DNA from: Lysobacteraceae bacterium 2PB
GTDB taxonomy: Bacteria; Pseudomonadota; Gammaproteobacteria; Xanthomonadales; Xanthomonadaceae
Length of the DNA stretch: 64,000 nucleotides
Direction: 5' to 3'
NCBI GenBank assembly: GCA_005502915.1
Contig: SCMT01000021.1
Coordinates: 1 to 64,000, forward strand
The position numbers and the translations under genes were made by a program. The notes under the pieces were generated by a model, which saw only the letters and a program-made list of their open reading frames with translations, made no database searches and was not told the DNA's origin. Below, piece after piece: positions 1-8,745 of this stretch (position 1 is the stretch's first letter; the number at the start of each line of letters is the position of its first letter).

Positions 1-53
1 ACCTCCTTGAGGATACGGACGATCTGTTCTTCCGTGAATCGCGACTTCTTCAT
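1..53 (-). CDS. IS3-family transposase OrfA, N-terminal end only
   Basis: Read on the minus strand, the first 17 codons give MKKSRFTEEQIVRILKE, the usual opening of OrfA (the helix-turn-helix protein) of IS3-family elements. An AAGGAG ribosome site lies just upstream at about 58-64. The rest of the gene, and the OrfB integrase that normally follows by frameshift, lie to the left of the window. Bases 54-186 would hold the IS end and flank. I could not define the terminal inverted repeat because only one end of the element is present. Confidence 0.75.
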   Translation of the reverse strand, partial: MKKSRFTEEQIVRILKE

Positions 54-186
54 GTGGAGCTCCTTGGGTGGGAACTCTACTTCCAAGTGGATCGAATTAG
101 CGAGGACGCTTCAACGCGGATTCGATGGATGATGAAAATCGCTTTTGATCCGCGTGATCCGCGTCGATCCGTGGCGAAAAAAGATA

Positions 187-1302
187 TCAGTCGCCATCCA
201 CCGCGCGACGCCCCACGGCCGGGTCGTCGGTGAAGAAGCCGTCGATGCCCAGGGCGATGGCATCGCGGATCTGCCGGATCGATCCGGCGTCGTGGCGCGC
301 GGCGGGTCCGCCCGTGCCGCGATAGTCGCCGGGCAGGAAATGGTTCTCGGGCCGGAAGGTGTAGACGATCACCTGCAGTCCCGCCGCATGCGCGGCCTCG
401 ACCAGGGCGCTGCGCGGCGTGCCGTCGGCGGAATTGCGCGCAGCGAGGGCGAGGTAGTGCGGGCCGATGGCATCGGCATAGGTCGCGACCTCGCGCAGCG
501 CCTCGGGCGTGGCCAGCGAGGCGTAGGTGCGCGGCTTGCCGGCGGCGACGGTATCGTAGGGCTTCTCGTTCGGGTCGCCGTACAGCTGCAGCAGCGTGAG
601 ATTCGAGCCGCGCGGGATGCGCTCGCGCAGCGTGCGAAGGTTGGCGGTCTCGAACGACTGGATCATCACCGGTGCGGTCCGCGTGTGCGGATGCGCGTTC
701 AGCGCGTCGAGCAGCTTGTTCTCCATCGCCAGGCCCAGCGATGCGAAGTGGGTTGGATGCTTCAGCTCCGGGGCGAGGCCGATGACGCGACCGCGTGCGG
801 CGGACTCGGTGGCGGCGAGGTCGAGGATCTCGGCCAGGGTCGGGATCTCGAAACGGTCGTCCCACGCCTTGCTGCGCAAGTCGGGCAGGCGTTCGCGGGC
901 GCGCAGCGTCTTCAGCTCGGCGAGGGTGAAATCCTCGGTGAACCAGCCGGTCACGCGCTCGCCGTCGATGGTGCGGGTGGTCCGGCGCACCGCGAACTCG
1001 GGACGCGACGCGACATCGGTGGTCCCGGAGATCTCGTTCTCGTGGCGCGCGACGAGAACGCCATCGTGCGTGCTGACCAGGTCCGGCTCGATCAGGTCGG
1101 CGCCGTCCTCGATCGCCTTGCGGTAGGCCTCCAGCGTGTGCTCGGGGCGCAGCGCGCTGGCGCCGCGATGGCCGATGACCAGCGGAGGCGTCGTGCGTGT
1201 CTCGGATGTCGGCGGCATGGGCGTCGCTCGCGGGAGGGGCGTGGCCGTGCATCCTGCCATGAGCAGGAGGGCGAGCAGGGCGGCGGTCAGGCGATGGGGC
1301 AT
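187..1302 (-). CDS. Glycerophosphodiester phosphodiesterase, lipoprotein
   Basis: This enzyme hydrolyses glycerophosphodiesters to glycerol-3-phosphate and an alcohol, a periplasmic phospholipid-salvage step. The 371-residue protein begins with a lipoprotein signal (hydrophobic run 5-16, lipobox MAGC with Cys18), so it is probably anchored in the envelope. The GDPD TIM-barrel signature is clear: HRG at 45-47, PEHT at 53-56 with Glu54, the metal-binding IEPD at 71-74, and His79 and His87. The C-terminus keeps the DGFFTDDP motif of the family. The length fits periplasmic GlpQ-type enzymes. It stands alone, with no glp transporter beside it, between an IS fragment and the efflux operon. The substrate is not shown by the sequence. 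Confidence 0.9.
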   Translation of the reverse strand: MPHRLTAALLALLLMAGCTATPLPRATPMPPTSETRTTPPLVIGHRGASALRPEHTLEAYRKAIEDGADLIEPDLVSTHDGVLVARHENEISGTTDVASRPEFAVRRTTRTIDGERVTGWFTEDFTLAELKTLRARERLPDLRSKAWDDRFEIPTLAEILDLAATESAARGRVIGLAPELKHPTHFASLGLAMENKLLDALNAHPHTRTAPVMIQSFETANLRTLRERIPRGSNLTLLQLYGDPNEKPYDTVAAGKPRTYASLATPEALREVATYADAIGPHYLALAARNSADGTPRSALVEAAHAAGLQVIVYTFRPENHFLPGDYRGTGGPAARHDAGSIRQIRDAIALGIDGFFTDDPAVGRRAVDGD

Positions 1303-1411
1303 GGCATGCGGGGGCTGGCGGAGGCGTCACCAGCATGCACGATCGAGGTTGCGGTTGTTCGTGCGCCCGGTATGGCGCGGCCGGGGGCGGGCCGGCTCAA
1401 CTGGTTGCGGG

Positions 1412-2992
1412 TCAGTGACCGCCGGCCGCTGCGGGCCCCGCCTTGGCGCCGAACGGCGGCTTTGCCAGCCAGACGAACGCGATCACGCACAGGAAGATGA
1501 TGCCCAGCAGGTGGAAGATCTCGTTGAAGCCGATCTGCGCCGCCTGCTGCGTGATCATGCGTTCCAGCACCGCTGCGCCGGTCTGCGGATCGCCGCCGCC
1601 CAGTGCCGCGACCTGCTGCATCGTGGCCGGGTCGTAGGCCGAGACCCGCTCGGTGAGGTGCGCGTGGTGCACGGCGCCCCGTTCGGTCCAGGCATAGGTG
1701 GTCAGCGAGGCCGCGAAGCTGCCGCCGAGGGTACGCATGAACGTGGCCAGGCCGGAGCCGGCGGCGATCTCGTGCGGTTCCAGGTCCGACAGCAGGATCT
1801 GCAGCACCGGCATGAAGAACAGCGCCACGCCGATGCCCTGGAACAGCTGGATCAGCGCGATCGTGTTGAAGTCGACGTCGAGGTTGAAGTGCGAGCGTGC
1901 GAAGCTGGTGAACGACATCGCGATGAACGCGAGACTTGCGAGCATGCGCAGGTCGAAGCGGTTCGCGTACTTGCCCACGAACGGCGTGAGCAGCACCGGC
2001 AGGATGCCGATCGGCGCGGTCGCGAACCCCGCCCAGATTGCGGTGTAGCCGAGGTTGCGCTGCAGCCAGAGCGGCACGAGTATGCCGACGCTGAAGAAGG
2101 CCGCATAGGCAACCACCATCGCGGCGGTGCCCGCGCTGAAGTTCCGGTGGCGGAACAGGCGCAGGTTGACGATCGGGTCCTTGTCGGTGAGTTCCCAGAT
2201 CACGAACACCGCCAGCGAAATCGCGGCGATGATGGCCAGCCACACGATCAGCTGCGAACGGAACCAGTCCTCGTCGTTTCCGAGGTCCAGCAGGATCTGC
2301 AGCGCGCCCACGCCCAGCACCAGCGTGGCCAGGCCGATGTAGTCCATCTTCGGCTTTTCCAGGCGTTCCGGCCGGCCCTTGAGCTGGCGGCCGACGACGA
2401 TGCTGGAGAAGATGCCGATCGGCACGTTGATGAAGAAGATCCACTCCCAGCTGTAGTTGTCGGTGATCCAGCCGCCGAGGATCGGTCCCGCGATCGGCGC
2501 GACCACAGTCACCATGGCCAGCAACGCGATCGCCTGCCCGCGTTTCTGCGGCGGGTAGATCGACAGCAGCAGCGCCTGGGTGACCGGGTACATCGGCCCG
2601 GCGACGAAGCCCTGCAGGGCGCGCGCGAACACGAGGAAGCCCATGCTGCTCGCGATGCCGCACAGGAAGGACGCGATCACGAAGGCCAGCGTCGACCACA
2701 TGAACAGCTTGCGCTCGCCGTATTTGCGGCTGAGCCAGCCGGTCAGCGGCAGCGCGATGGCATTGCTCACCGCGAACGAGGTGATGACCCAGGTCGCCTG
2801 GTTCGCGCTGCCGCCGAGGTTGCCGGAGATCGTCGGCAGCGAGACGTTGGCGATGGTGGTGTCCAGCACCTGCATGAACGACGCGAGCGCGAGGCCCAGC
2901 GTGGTCAGCGGCACGCTGGCGGGCAGGAAGCCCGGCGCCGCAGGTGGCGGCGCAGCGGGCGCGGCGTCGGCGGTGGCCGTTGCGCTGGTCAT
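1412..2992 (-). CDS. emrB: EmrB-type multidrug efflux MFS transporter (DHA2)
   Basis: This is an inner-membrane proton-coupled drug exporter of the 14-helix DHA2 family, 526 residues, the usual length. The family signatures are present: motif D1 (LDTTIANVSLP, about 43-53), motif A in loop 2-3 (GWLSRKYGERK, about 85-95) and a motif C region (IAGPILGGWITDNYSWEW). It lies 34 nt after the adaptor gene and is the last gene of the MarR-outer-membrane factor-EmrA-EmrB operon, so the four genes would make a complete tripartite pump. The substrate cannot be read from the sequence. Planar hydrophobic drugs, uncouplers and organic acids are typical for EmrB. Confidence 0.92.
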   Translation of the reverse strand: MTSATATADAAPAAPPPAAPGFLPASVPLTTLGLALASFMQVLDTTIANVSLPTISGNLGGSANQATWVITSFAVSNAIALPLTGWLSRKYGERKLFMWSTLAFVIASFLCGIASSMGFLVFARALQGFVAGPMYPVTQALLLSIYPPQKRGQAIALLAMVTVVAPIAGPILGGWITDNYSWEWIFFINVPIGIFSSIVVGRQLKGRPERLEKPKMDYIGLATLVLGVGALQILLDLGNDEDWFRSQLIVWLAIIAAISLAVFVIWELTDKDPIVNLRLFRHRNFSAGTAAMVVAYAAFFSVGILVPLWLQRNLGYTAIWAGFATAPIGILPVLLTPFVGKYANRFDLRMLASLAFIAMSFTSFARSHFNLDVDFNTIALIQLFQGIGVALFFMPVLQILLSDLEPHEIAAGSGLATFMRTLGGSFAASLTTYAWTERGAVHHAHLTERVSAYDPATMQQVAALGGGDPQTGAAVLERMITQQAAQIGFNEIFHLLGIIFLCVIAFVWLAKPPFGAKAGPAAAGGH

Positions 2993-3026
2993 GGCATGGG
3001 TCCGGGCGTCGGGATTGCGCGCGCGA

Positions 3027-4241
3027 TCAGCGCATCGCGCCCGGCAGGTTGTCGCGGACGACGCGCTGGATCAGCGCATCGGCTTCGGCGAGCTGCTGCG
3101 CATAGGCGCTGGTGACCAGCACGGGTCTGTTCGCGGGCTTGGTCGCGAGGGTCGTGCCGTCGCGCTGCTTCAGCGAGACATCGGCCGACATGCTCATGCC
3201 CACGCGCAGCGGATGTTCGGCCAGCTGCTTCGGGTCGAGGGTCACGCGCACCGGCACGCGCTGCACGATCTTGATCCAGTTGCCGCTGGCGTTCTGCGCC
3301 GGCAGCAGGGCGAACGCGCTGCCGGTGCCCAGGCCGATGCTCGCGATCCGGCCGGTGTAGCGCACGTCGTCGCCGTACACGTCCGAGACCAGCTCGACCG
3401 GCTGGCCGATGCGCATGTCGCGCAGCTGGGTTTCCTTGAAGTTGGCGTCCACCCAGACATGGTCCAGCGGCACCACGGTCATCAGGGTGGTGCCGGGCTG
3501 CACGCGCTGGCCGAGCTGCACGCTGCGCTTGGCGACGTGGCCCGAGATCGGCGCGAGGATCGCGCCGCGCTGCAGGTTCAGATAGGCCTGGCGCAGCTGC
3601 GCGGCGGCGGCTTCGACCTGCGGCTGCTTCATGAGCGTGGTGTCGTCGACCAGCGCGCGGCTGCGGGACAGCTGGCCACGCGCGGACGACAGCGCGGCTT
3701 CGGCGGCGTCGAGCTGCGCGCGGGCATGCGCCAGTTCCTCGGCAGAAACCGCGCCTTCGGCGACGAGGCCCGCACGGCGCGCCACGTCGGCGCGCGCCTG
3801 CTTCACCGCGACTTCGCGCGCGCGCAGGTCGGCTTCGCCGGCGTCCACCGCGTTGAACAGCCCGCGGACCTGGCGCACGGTGCCGGCGAGGTTGGCTTCG
3901 GCCTGCTCGAAGGCGACCCGCGCGTCGTTCGGATCGAGCTGCACGAGCGGCTGGCCGGCTTCGACGCGCGCGCCCTCGTCGGCGAGGATGCTGACCACGG
4001 TGCCCGTGGTCTGCGGCGCGATGGTGACGATGTTGCCCTGTACGTAGGCGTCGTCGGTCTCTTCGTGCCAGCGGCCGACCAGCATGTGCCAGGCGAACCA
4101 GGAGAGGCCGGAGATCGCGACTACGGCGCCGAGCACGATCAGCGCGCGGCGACGCCTGCCGTTTCCCTGCGGTGCCTGGGTCGGCGTGGCGGCGTGCGCG
4201 TTCGCCGGGGTTGCGGAAGCGGGAGAGGTCGGCGTGCTCAT
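3027..4241 (-). CDS. emrA: EmrA-type membrane-fusion adaptor of the efflux pump
   Basis: This 404-residue periplasmic adaptor links the EmrB transporter to the outer-membrane channel. One N-terminal membrane anchor spans about residues 33-53. It is followed by TDDAYVQGN (62-70), the standard entry to the first lipoyl-like half, a long Ala/Glu/Arg-rich coiled-coil hairpin (about 110-210) and the beta-barrel domain with GQRVQPGTTLM and VWVDANFKETQL. I chose the ATG at 4241 because it overlaps the stop of the upstream channel gene as ATGA, a coupled start. The HlyD/EmrA family call is firm. Partnership with the flanking genes is inferred from the operon. Confidence 0.92.
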   Translation of the reverse strand: MSTPTSPASATPANAHAATPTQAPQGNGRRRRALIVLGAVVAISGLSWFAWHMLVGRWHEETDDAYVQGNIVTIAPQTTGTVVSILADEGARVEAGQPLVQLDPNDARVAFEQAEANLAGTVRQVRGLFNAVDAGEADLRAREVAVKQARADVARRAGLVAEGAVSAEELAHARAQLDAAEAALSSARGQLSRSRALVDDTTLMKQPQVEAAAAQLRQAYLNLQRGAILAPISGHVAKRSVQLGQRVQPGTTLMTVVPLDHVWVDANFKETQLRDMRIGQPVELVSDVYGDDVRYTGRIASIGLGTGSAFALLPAQNASGNWIKIVQRVPVRVTLDPKQLAEHPLRVGMSMSADVSLKQRDGTTLATKPANRPVLVTSAYAQQLAEADALIQRVVRDNLPGAMR

Positions 4242-5710
4242 GGCGTGTTCGTTGCGGAAGACAGGAAAGGAGAGATCGGCGTGGTGCCGCCGCCGAGGGC
4301 GATCGCGAGGTCGGTGGCTGCGGTGGCGCGCTGCGCGCGCAGTGCGGCGAGCTGCTGGTCGAGCTGCAGCACGGGGCGTTCGGCATTGAGGACGTCGATA
4401 CGCGTGCCCAGGCCCGCGCGATGCCGGCTGGCCAGCACGTCGCGGGCGCGTGCGGCGGCATCGCGCGCCTCGCGGGTCGAGGCGATCTGCGCGTCCAGCG
4501 CGCGCGAGGCCTGCAGGGCGTCGGCGACCTCGCGCAGGGCGCCGAGCACGACCTGGTCGTACTGCGCCACCGCAAGGTCGTAGTCGGCGTCGGCACCCGC
4601 GAGCTGCGCGCGCAGTCGACGACCCTGGAAGATCGGCAGGCTGATCGCGGGGCCGCCGGTCGCGAAGGCCGACTTCGGGTCGAACAGGTCGCCGAGCTTG
4701 CCGGTCGCCAGGCCCACGATCGCGCTGAGATTGACGTTCGGGCGGAACTCGGCCTGGCTTGCGTCGATACCGCGCGCGGCGGCTTCCACGCGCCAGCGTG
4801 CCGCGACCACATCGGGGCGATGACCGAGCAGTTCGCTCGGCAGCAGCGAGGGCAGGGCGGCATCGGCCGATGCACCGATGCGCGGGCGCTGCAGTGCCAG
4901 GCCACGATCCGGCCCCTGGCCCGCGAGCGCGGCGAGCGCGTTGCGCAGCGCGTCGATGCGCTGGCGCCCGGCGTCGGCCTGCTGGCGTGCCGCGGCGACC
5001 GCGCTTTCGGCCTGGCGCAGGTTGAGGGTGTTGTCGAGGCCGGCACCGACGCGGCGGCGGGCGAGATCGAGCACGCCCCGCGCACGCGCCTGCTCGCGTT
5101 CCGACATGTCGACGAGGTCGTGTGCCTGCGCCAGCGCGACGTAGCCGCGCGCGATGTTGCCGGTCAGCATCAGCCGCGCCTGCTGCACGTCGACCTCGGC
5201 GGCATGCGCCTGGTCCACCGCCGCTTCCCAGCGGGCGCGTTTGCCGCCCCAGAGGTCCAGGTCGTATGCGAACGAGAGATCGATCAGCGACACGCCCGTG
5301 TATTCGCCGCCGCCGACGCTCTCGGGAACCAGGCTTTCCGGCAGATGGGCGCCGGAATACTGCGCCGTGCCGCGCACGCCGGGCCGGCGGGCCTCGTCGG
5401 CCAGTCCGGCCTGGGCCTGCGCCTTGCGGACGCGGGCTTCGGCGGCGTCGATCGAGGGCGCATCGCGCAGTGCATCGGCCATCAGGGCGTCGAGCTGCTG
5501 ATCGCCCCAGGCATGCCACCAGTCGCTCGCGGGCCAGGCCGCGTCGGACAGCCGGCCTTCGAAGGTCTTCGATACGGCCAGCGTATCGGCGTCGCGCGGC
5601 GTGGATGCGGGCGCCAGGCCATGGGTGCTCGCGCAGCCCGACAGCACTGCCGCCACGAGCACGGCAGGCACCAGGCGCAGGGCAGGAAAGCGAAGCTCGT
5701 CGCGTGCCAT
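4238..5710 (-). CDS. NodT/OprM-type outer-membrane efflux lipoprotein (TolC superfamily)
   Basis: This is the outer-membrane channel of the tripartite pump, 490 residues. It has a lipoprotein signal ending in LSGC (23-26), as in OprM/CusC-type factors rather than E. coli TolC. Two repeated helical regions carry the typical ARGYVALAQAHDLVDMSE and LDVLNAERPVLQLDQQLA segments, and PEFRPNVNLSAIVGL-like motifs mark the beta-strand insertions. The start at 5710 was chosen because it puts the signal peptide first and leaves one base after the MarR stop. A start 13 codons upstream would place charged residues before the signal and overlap marR. The gene overlaps emrA by 4 nt. Confidence 0.9.
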   Translation of the reverse strand: MARDELRFPALRLVPAVLVAAVLSGCASTHGLAPASTPRDADTLAVSKTFEGRLSDAAWPASDWWHAWGDQQLDALMADALRDAPSIDAAEARVRKAQAQAGLADEARRPGVRGTAQYSGAHLPESLVPESVGGGEYTGVSLIDLSFAYDLDLWGGKRARWEAAVDQAHAAEVDVQQARLMLTGNIARGYVALAQAHDLVDMSEREQARARGVLDLARRRVGAGLDNTLNLRQAESAVAAARQQADAGRQRIDALRNALAALAGQGPDRGLALQRPRIGASADAALPSLLPSELLGHRPDVVAARWRVEAAARGIDASQAEFRPNVNLSAIVGLATGKLGDLFDPKSAFATGGPAISLPIFQGRRLRAQLAGADADYDLAVAQYDQVVLGALREVADALQASRALDAQIASTREARDAAARARDVLASRHRAGLGTRIDVLNAERPVLQLDQQLAALRAQRATAATDLAIALGGGTTPISPFLSSATNTP

Positions 5711-5711
5711 G

Positions 5712-6164
5712 TCAGTCCTCCCCACCGAGGTTGTCGCGCACCTGCGCAAGCAGGCGGAGCAGGGTTTCCTGTTCGGCTTCCGACAGACCGCGCAGCGCGC
5801 GTTCGCGCACGCGCAGGCCGCACTGGTGGATGTCGGTCCACATCGCGCGGCCGGTCTCGGTGAGGGCCACGCGCACGGCGCGGCGGTCGTCGGGATCGTC
5901 GATGCGCGTGGTGAAGCCGCGTTCTTCCAGCCGGTCGAGCAGGCGGGTCATCGCGCTGGGATTGAGGTCAGCCGCACGGGCCAGTTCGCTGGCACCGGCC
6001 TCGCCCTCGGCGAGGCGCTTGAGGGTGATGTACTGGCTGAAAGTGAGGTCGTGGCCGGCCTGGGTGAGCTCGCGTTCCATGCGCGCCCACATGGCGTCAC
6101 GGACCTGGCGGAACAGCAGGCCGAGCTGCGAGCCGGACTGCGGGGTCTGGGAGGCTGCGTTCAT
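5712..6164 (-). CDS. MarR-family repressor, likely controller of the efflux operon
   Basis: This 150-residue winged-helix repressor has the MarR order: N-terminal dimer helices, helix-turn-helix (ASELARAADLNPSAMTRLLD, about 58-77) and the wing DPDDRRAVRVALTETG (about 89-104). It is first in the operon with the outer-membrane factor, EmrA and EmrB, so it probably represses its own operon and releases it when a ligand binds. The palindrome and promoter just upstream (6172-6211) fit autoregulation. No Shine-Dalgarno sequence precedes the ATG, and the predicted transcription start falls at or next to it, so the mRNA may be leaderless. Confidence 0.92.
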   Translation of the reverse strand: MNAASQTPQSGSQLGLLFRQVRDAMWARMERELTQAGHDLTFSQYITLKRLAEGEAGASELARAADLNPSAMTRLLDRLEERGFTTRIDDPDDRRAVRVALTETGRAMWTDIHQCGLRVRERALRGLSEAEQETLLRLLAQVRDNLGGED

Positions 6165-6171
6165 GGCCCGG

Positions 6172-6211
6172 ATAATGTTGGCCTAAGAAATATTTGTCAA
6201 TGCAAATATTT
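6172..6211 (-). promoter_or_regulatory. Promoter and palindromic operator of the marR-emrAB operon
   Basis: On the minus strand a TTGACA (-35, plus-strand 6195-6200) is followed after exactly 17 bases by CATTAT (-10, 6172-6177). Centred on the -35 is a perfect inverted repeat, AAATATTTG-N6-CAAATATTT (6188-6211). The site is strikingly AT-rich compared with its surroundings. Its size and symmetry suit a dimeric MarR protein. The -10 ends only 7 bases before the marR ATG. That this is the MarR binding site is an inference from position. Confidence 0.75.
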
Positions 6212-6251
6212 TAAATGCAAACAAGAACGCTGCGTTACGGTGGCGGGATGT

Positions 6252-6953
6252 TCATCCCGGCGACGGCGCCCCGGGACGGCGGGAGGCCACGGCATCGGCC
6301 TGCCGGGTGGGTTCGGGCAGCCGGTAGCGGCCGACGTAGCGCATCGTCATCTCGACGGCCGTGGCCATCGACACCCGATGCCCCGGCGAGACCACCAGCG
6401 GCAGGCAGCGCGGCTTGCTGCGCAGGAGCCAGCCGATCTGCTCGCCGCGATGGCGCAGCGGCACGCGCGCGCCGCGTTCGTCGCCCAGCGCGCCGTCGGC
6501 GGTGCCGACCAGCGGTTTCTTCGCCACGCCGATGCAGGGCAGGCCGGTGACGACGCCGAAGTGCGCGGCGATGCCCAGCCGGCGCGGATGGGCGATGCCC
6601 TGGCCATCGACAAAGACCAGGTCGGGCGTCTTGGGCAGCATCGCCAGCGCGGCGAACAGGGCCGGCAGCTCGCGGAAGGACAGCAGGCCGGGCACGTAGG
6701 GCATCGAGGTCGGCACGCGGGCGACGCATGCATGCCGCAACTCCGCCGAATCGCCGTCGAGCAGCACGGCCGCGGCGCGCGTGGTCTCGCCGCCGTCCTC
6801 GAACCCGACATCGAAGCCGGCGATCAGACGAGGCGGCGACGTGAAGTCGTCCACCAGCCGCACCGCCTGCGCGAGTTTCGATTGCAGTGCGCGTGCGCCG
6901 GCGATGCTGCCGTCCCAGTCCTCGAATGCCGCCGTGCTCGATGTCGTGTCCAT
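6252..6953 (-). CDS. nfi: Endonuclease V (deoxyinosine 3' endonuclease)
   Basis: This repair enzyme cuts the second phosphodiester bond 3' of deoxyinosine in DNA damaged by deamination. The 233-residue protein shows every family landmark: GFDVGF with catalytic Asp48, the wedge region [11 protein letters not shown] with Tyr86 and Glu95, [15 protein letters not shown] with Asp116, and the late VSPGHRVS motif. It is a single gene on the minus strand, next to the divergent threonine-synthase-like gene. The C-terminal 20 residues or so are Arg/Pro-rich and look dispensable. Confidence 0.93.
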   Translation of the reverse strand: MDTTSSTAAFEDWDGSIAGARALQSKLAQAVRLVDDFTSPPRLIAGFDVGFEDGGETTRAAAVLLDGDSAELRHACVARVPTSMPYVPGLLSFRELPALFAALAMLPKTPDLVFVDGQGIAHPRRLGIAAHFGVVTGLPCIGVAKKPLVGTADGALGDERGARVPLRHRGEQIGWLLRSKPRCLPLVVSPGHRVSMATAVEMTMRYVGRYRLPEPTRQADAVASRRPGAPSPG

Positions 6954-7076
6954 GTGCCGATTCTGCCCGCAAGTCCTGAAGAGACGCTGTCGAGATTCAT
7001 TCGCCGTTGCGGCAGGCCGCCGCTGGTGGCCGCTCCGCTACCATCGCGATCTCATTCATGCAGGGATGTCCGCCCG

Positions 7077-8327
7077 ATGTCGTACGTGCGTTGTCTGCGA
7101 GGCCTGATGTCCGGTGTCGAATATCCGGCCGACGTCCCGATGAACCTCGATCCCGTCGATGGCCGGCCGGTCGAGATGGTGCTGGATCTCGAACGCCTCG
7201 CCGCCGAAAAGCCCGATGCCGCGTGGTACGACCCGACGCGGCGCGACCTGTGGCGCTTCGGCGCGCTGATGGCGCTGGACATGGCGAATCCCGACGACGC
7301 GCGGCACATCGTCGCGCTCGGCGAAGGCGGCACGCCGCTGCTCGATTACCTCGATCATCCGCTCGCGGTCTCGGCGGGGCTCGCGCTGCAGGTGAAGGAA
7401 GAGGGCAAGGCGCATCCCGGTTTCGGTGCCAACCCGACCCAGAGTTTCAAGGATCGCGGCATGGCGATGGTGGTCGCGCAGGCGCGCCGCCTCGGCCTGA
7501 CGAAACTCGCGGTGCCCACGCAGGGCAATGCCGGCGACTCGCTGACGCGCTACGCGCTGGCCGGTGGCCTGTCGGTGGTGGTGGCGATGCCCGACGACAC
7601 GCCGGCGCCGATCCTCGGCAACGTCGCCGCCGCCGCGCTGCGCCATCCGGATCGCGTCAGGCTCGAACTGGTCGGCCCGACCATCCGCGAGGCCGGTGCC
7701 TACCTGAAGGAGCACTACATCCCGCAGGGCTATTTCTCGGTCGCCACGTTCCAGGAACCGGGCTGGCGCATCGAAGGCAAGAAATCGCTGGGCCTGGAGC
7801 TGGCCGAGCCGCTGCACGGCGAGACGCACTGGTCGCTGCCCGATGCGGTGATCTATCCCACCGGCGGCGGCACCGGCGTGCTCGGCATGTGGAAAGCCTG
7901 GAACGAGCTCGAAGCGCTGGGCCTGATCGACAGCCGCCGCCCGCGCATGCTCTGCGTGCAGAGCGAAGTCACGCAACCGCTGGTCCGCGCGTTCGACTCA
8001 GGCGCGGACGACAGCACGGTCGTCGAGGCCGGCAGCACGATGAGCTTCGGCCTGAACGTGCCCGGCGGTGTCGGCCACTTCAAGGTGCTCGACATCATCC
8101 GCCGCAGCGGCGGCGCCGCGATCGCGGTCAGCGAAGCCGACACCGCCGCCGAACTCCAGCGCGTCTGGCGCGACAAGCGATGGTGGATCAGCCCCGAAGG
8201 CGCCGCCTGCCTTTCCGCGATCCCGCAGCTGCTCGATCGCGGCCTGCTGAAGAAGGGCGAACGCGTGGTCACGGTGAATACCGGTTCGTCGGAGAAATAC
8301 CTGCCGGCGGTGCGGCATCTGATGTGA
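7077..8327 (+). CDS. Threonine-synthase-like PLP enzyme
   Basis: This is a fold-type II PLP enzyme of 416 residues. The PLP lysine is Lys125 in NPTQSFKDRGM, followed by PTQGNAGDSLTRYA and the phosphate-binding loop PTGGGTGVLG, the set seen in the short (archaeal/plant-like) threonine synthases that convert O-phosphohomoserine to threonine. It lacks the long N-terminal YVSTRGG region of the E. coli ThrC type, and there are no thrA/thrB neighbours. It may be a second threonine synthase or an enzyme with another substrate. The start at 7077 (MSYVRCLRG) was preferred because this opening resembles the family N-terminus. Confidence 0.8.
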   Translation: MSYVRCLRGLMSGVEYPADVPMNLDPVDGRPVEMVLDLERLAAEKPDAAWYDPTRRDLWRFGALMALDMANPDDARHIVALGEGGTPLLDYLDHPLAVSAGLALQVKEEGKAHPGFGANPTQSFKDRGMAMVVAQARRLGLTKLAVPTQGNAGDSLTRYALAGGLSVVVAMPDDTPAPILGNVAAAALRHPDRVRLELVGPTIREAGAYLKEHYIPQGYFSVATFQEPGWRIEGKKSLGLELAEPLHGETHWSLPDAVIYPTGGGTGVLGMWKAWNELEALGLIDSRRPRMLCVQSEVTQPLVRAFDSGADDSTVVEAGSTMSFGLNVPGGVGHFKVLDIIRRSGGAAIAVSEADTAAELQRVWRDKRWWISPEGAACLSAIPQLLDRGLLKKGERVVTVNTGSSEKYLPAVRHLM

Positions 8328-8339
8328 GCGACGGCGCGC

Positions 8340-8651
8340 TCAGTCCATGCGCGCCAGCCGTTCGATCGCCGCGATCCCGGCCTCCATGCGCATGCGCGCG
8401 GCCGGGTTCGCCGAGTGCACGCGCACGACCGGCGGCACGAAACCGCGCGTGACCACGGCCTCCTCGATCCACGCGATCACGTCGTAACCCGTGCCGCGCG
8501 CGTCGTCGCCGAGGTCGTGGTCGAGGCTGATCTCGGCCACGTTTCCCGTCTCCAGCAGTGCGATCGCTTCATCGGGCCAGTAGACGCGGGTCCAGCCGTC
8601 GGGCGTGGCGCGTTCGTCGTCGAGGTAGATGCGAAGTGTGCGGCGATTCAT
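8340..8651 (-). CDS. Small receiver-like protein (cyclic-phosphate-processing receiver domain type)
   Basis: This 103-residue protein contains IYLDDER (8-14), SLDHDLGDDARGTGYDV (about 42-58) and a late VVRVHSANPAARMRM segment. This is the pattern of a degenerate response-regulator fold annotated as a cyclic-phosphate-processing receiver, found with RNA-end or nucleotide-processing enzymes. There is no output domain. I took the ATG at 8651 because the 39 codons upstream have no protein character. It converges on the threonine-synthase-like gene and has no obvious partner. The family call is from motif memory and the function is unknown. Confidence 0.6.
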   Translation of the reverse strand: MNRRTLRIYLDDERATPDGWTRVYWPDEAIALLETGNVAEISLDHDLGDDARGTGYDVIAWIEEAVVTRGFVPPVVRVHSANPAARMRMEAGIAAIERLARMD

Positions 8652-8745
8652 GCGGCTGTCATTCCGAGCTGATGACCACGTCCGCGAGTCAGGCTTCACG
8701 AGGTCCAGTCGACGGCCCGCGCGGGTGTCTGCTCGCAAGCCGGTT

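Noticed and set aside
1136-3115. A 659-codon open frame on the + strand opposite emrB and emrA
   Set aside because: Low-complexity Arg/Gly/His/Glu-rich composition, no motifs, and it lies wholly antisense to two clear genes. It is a by-product of GC-rich codon use.
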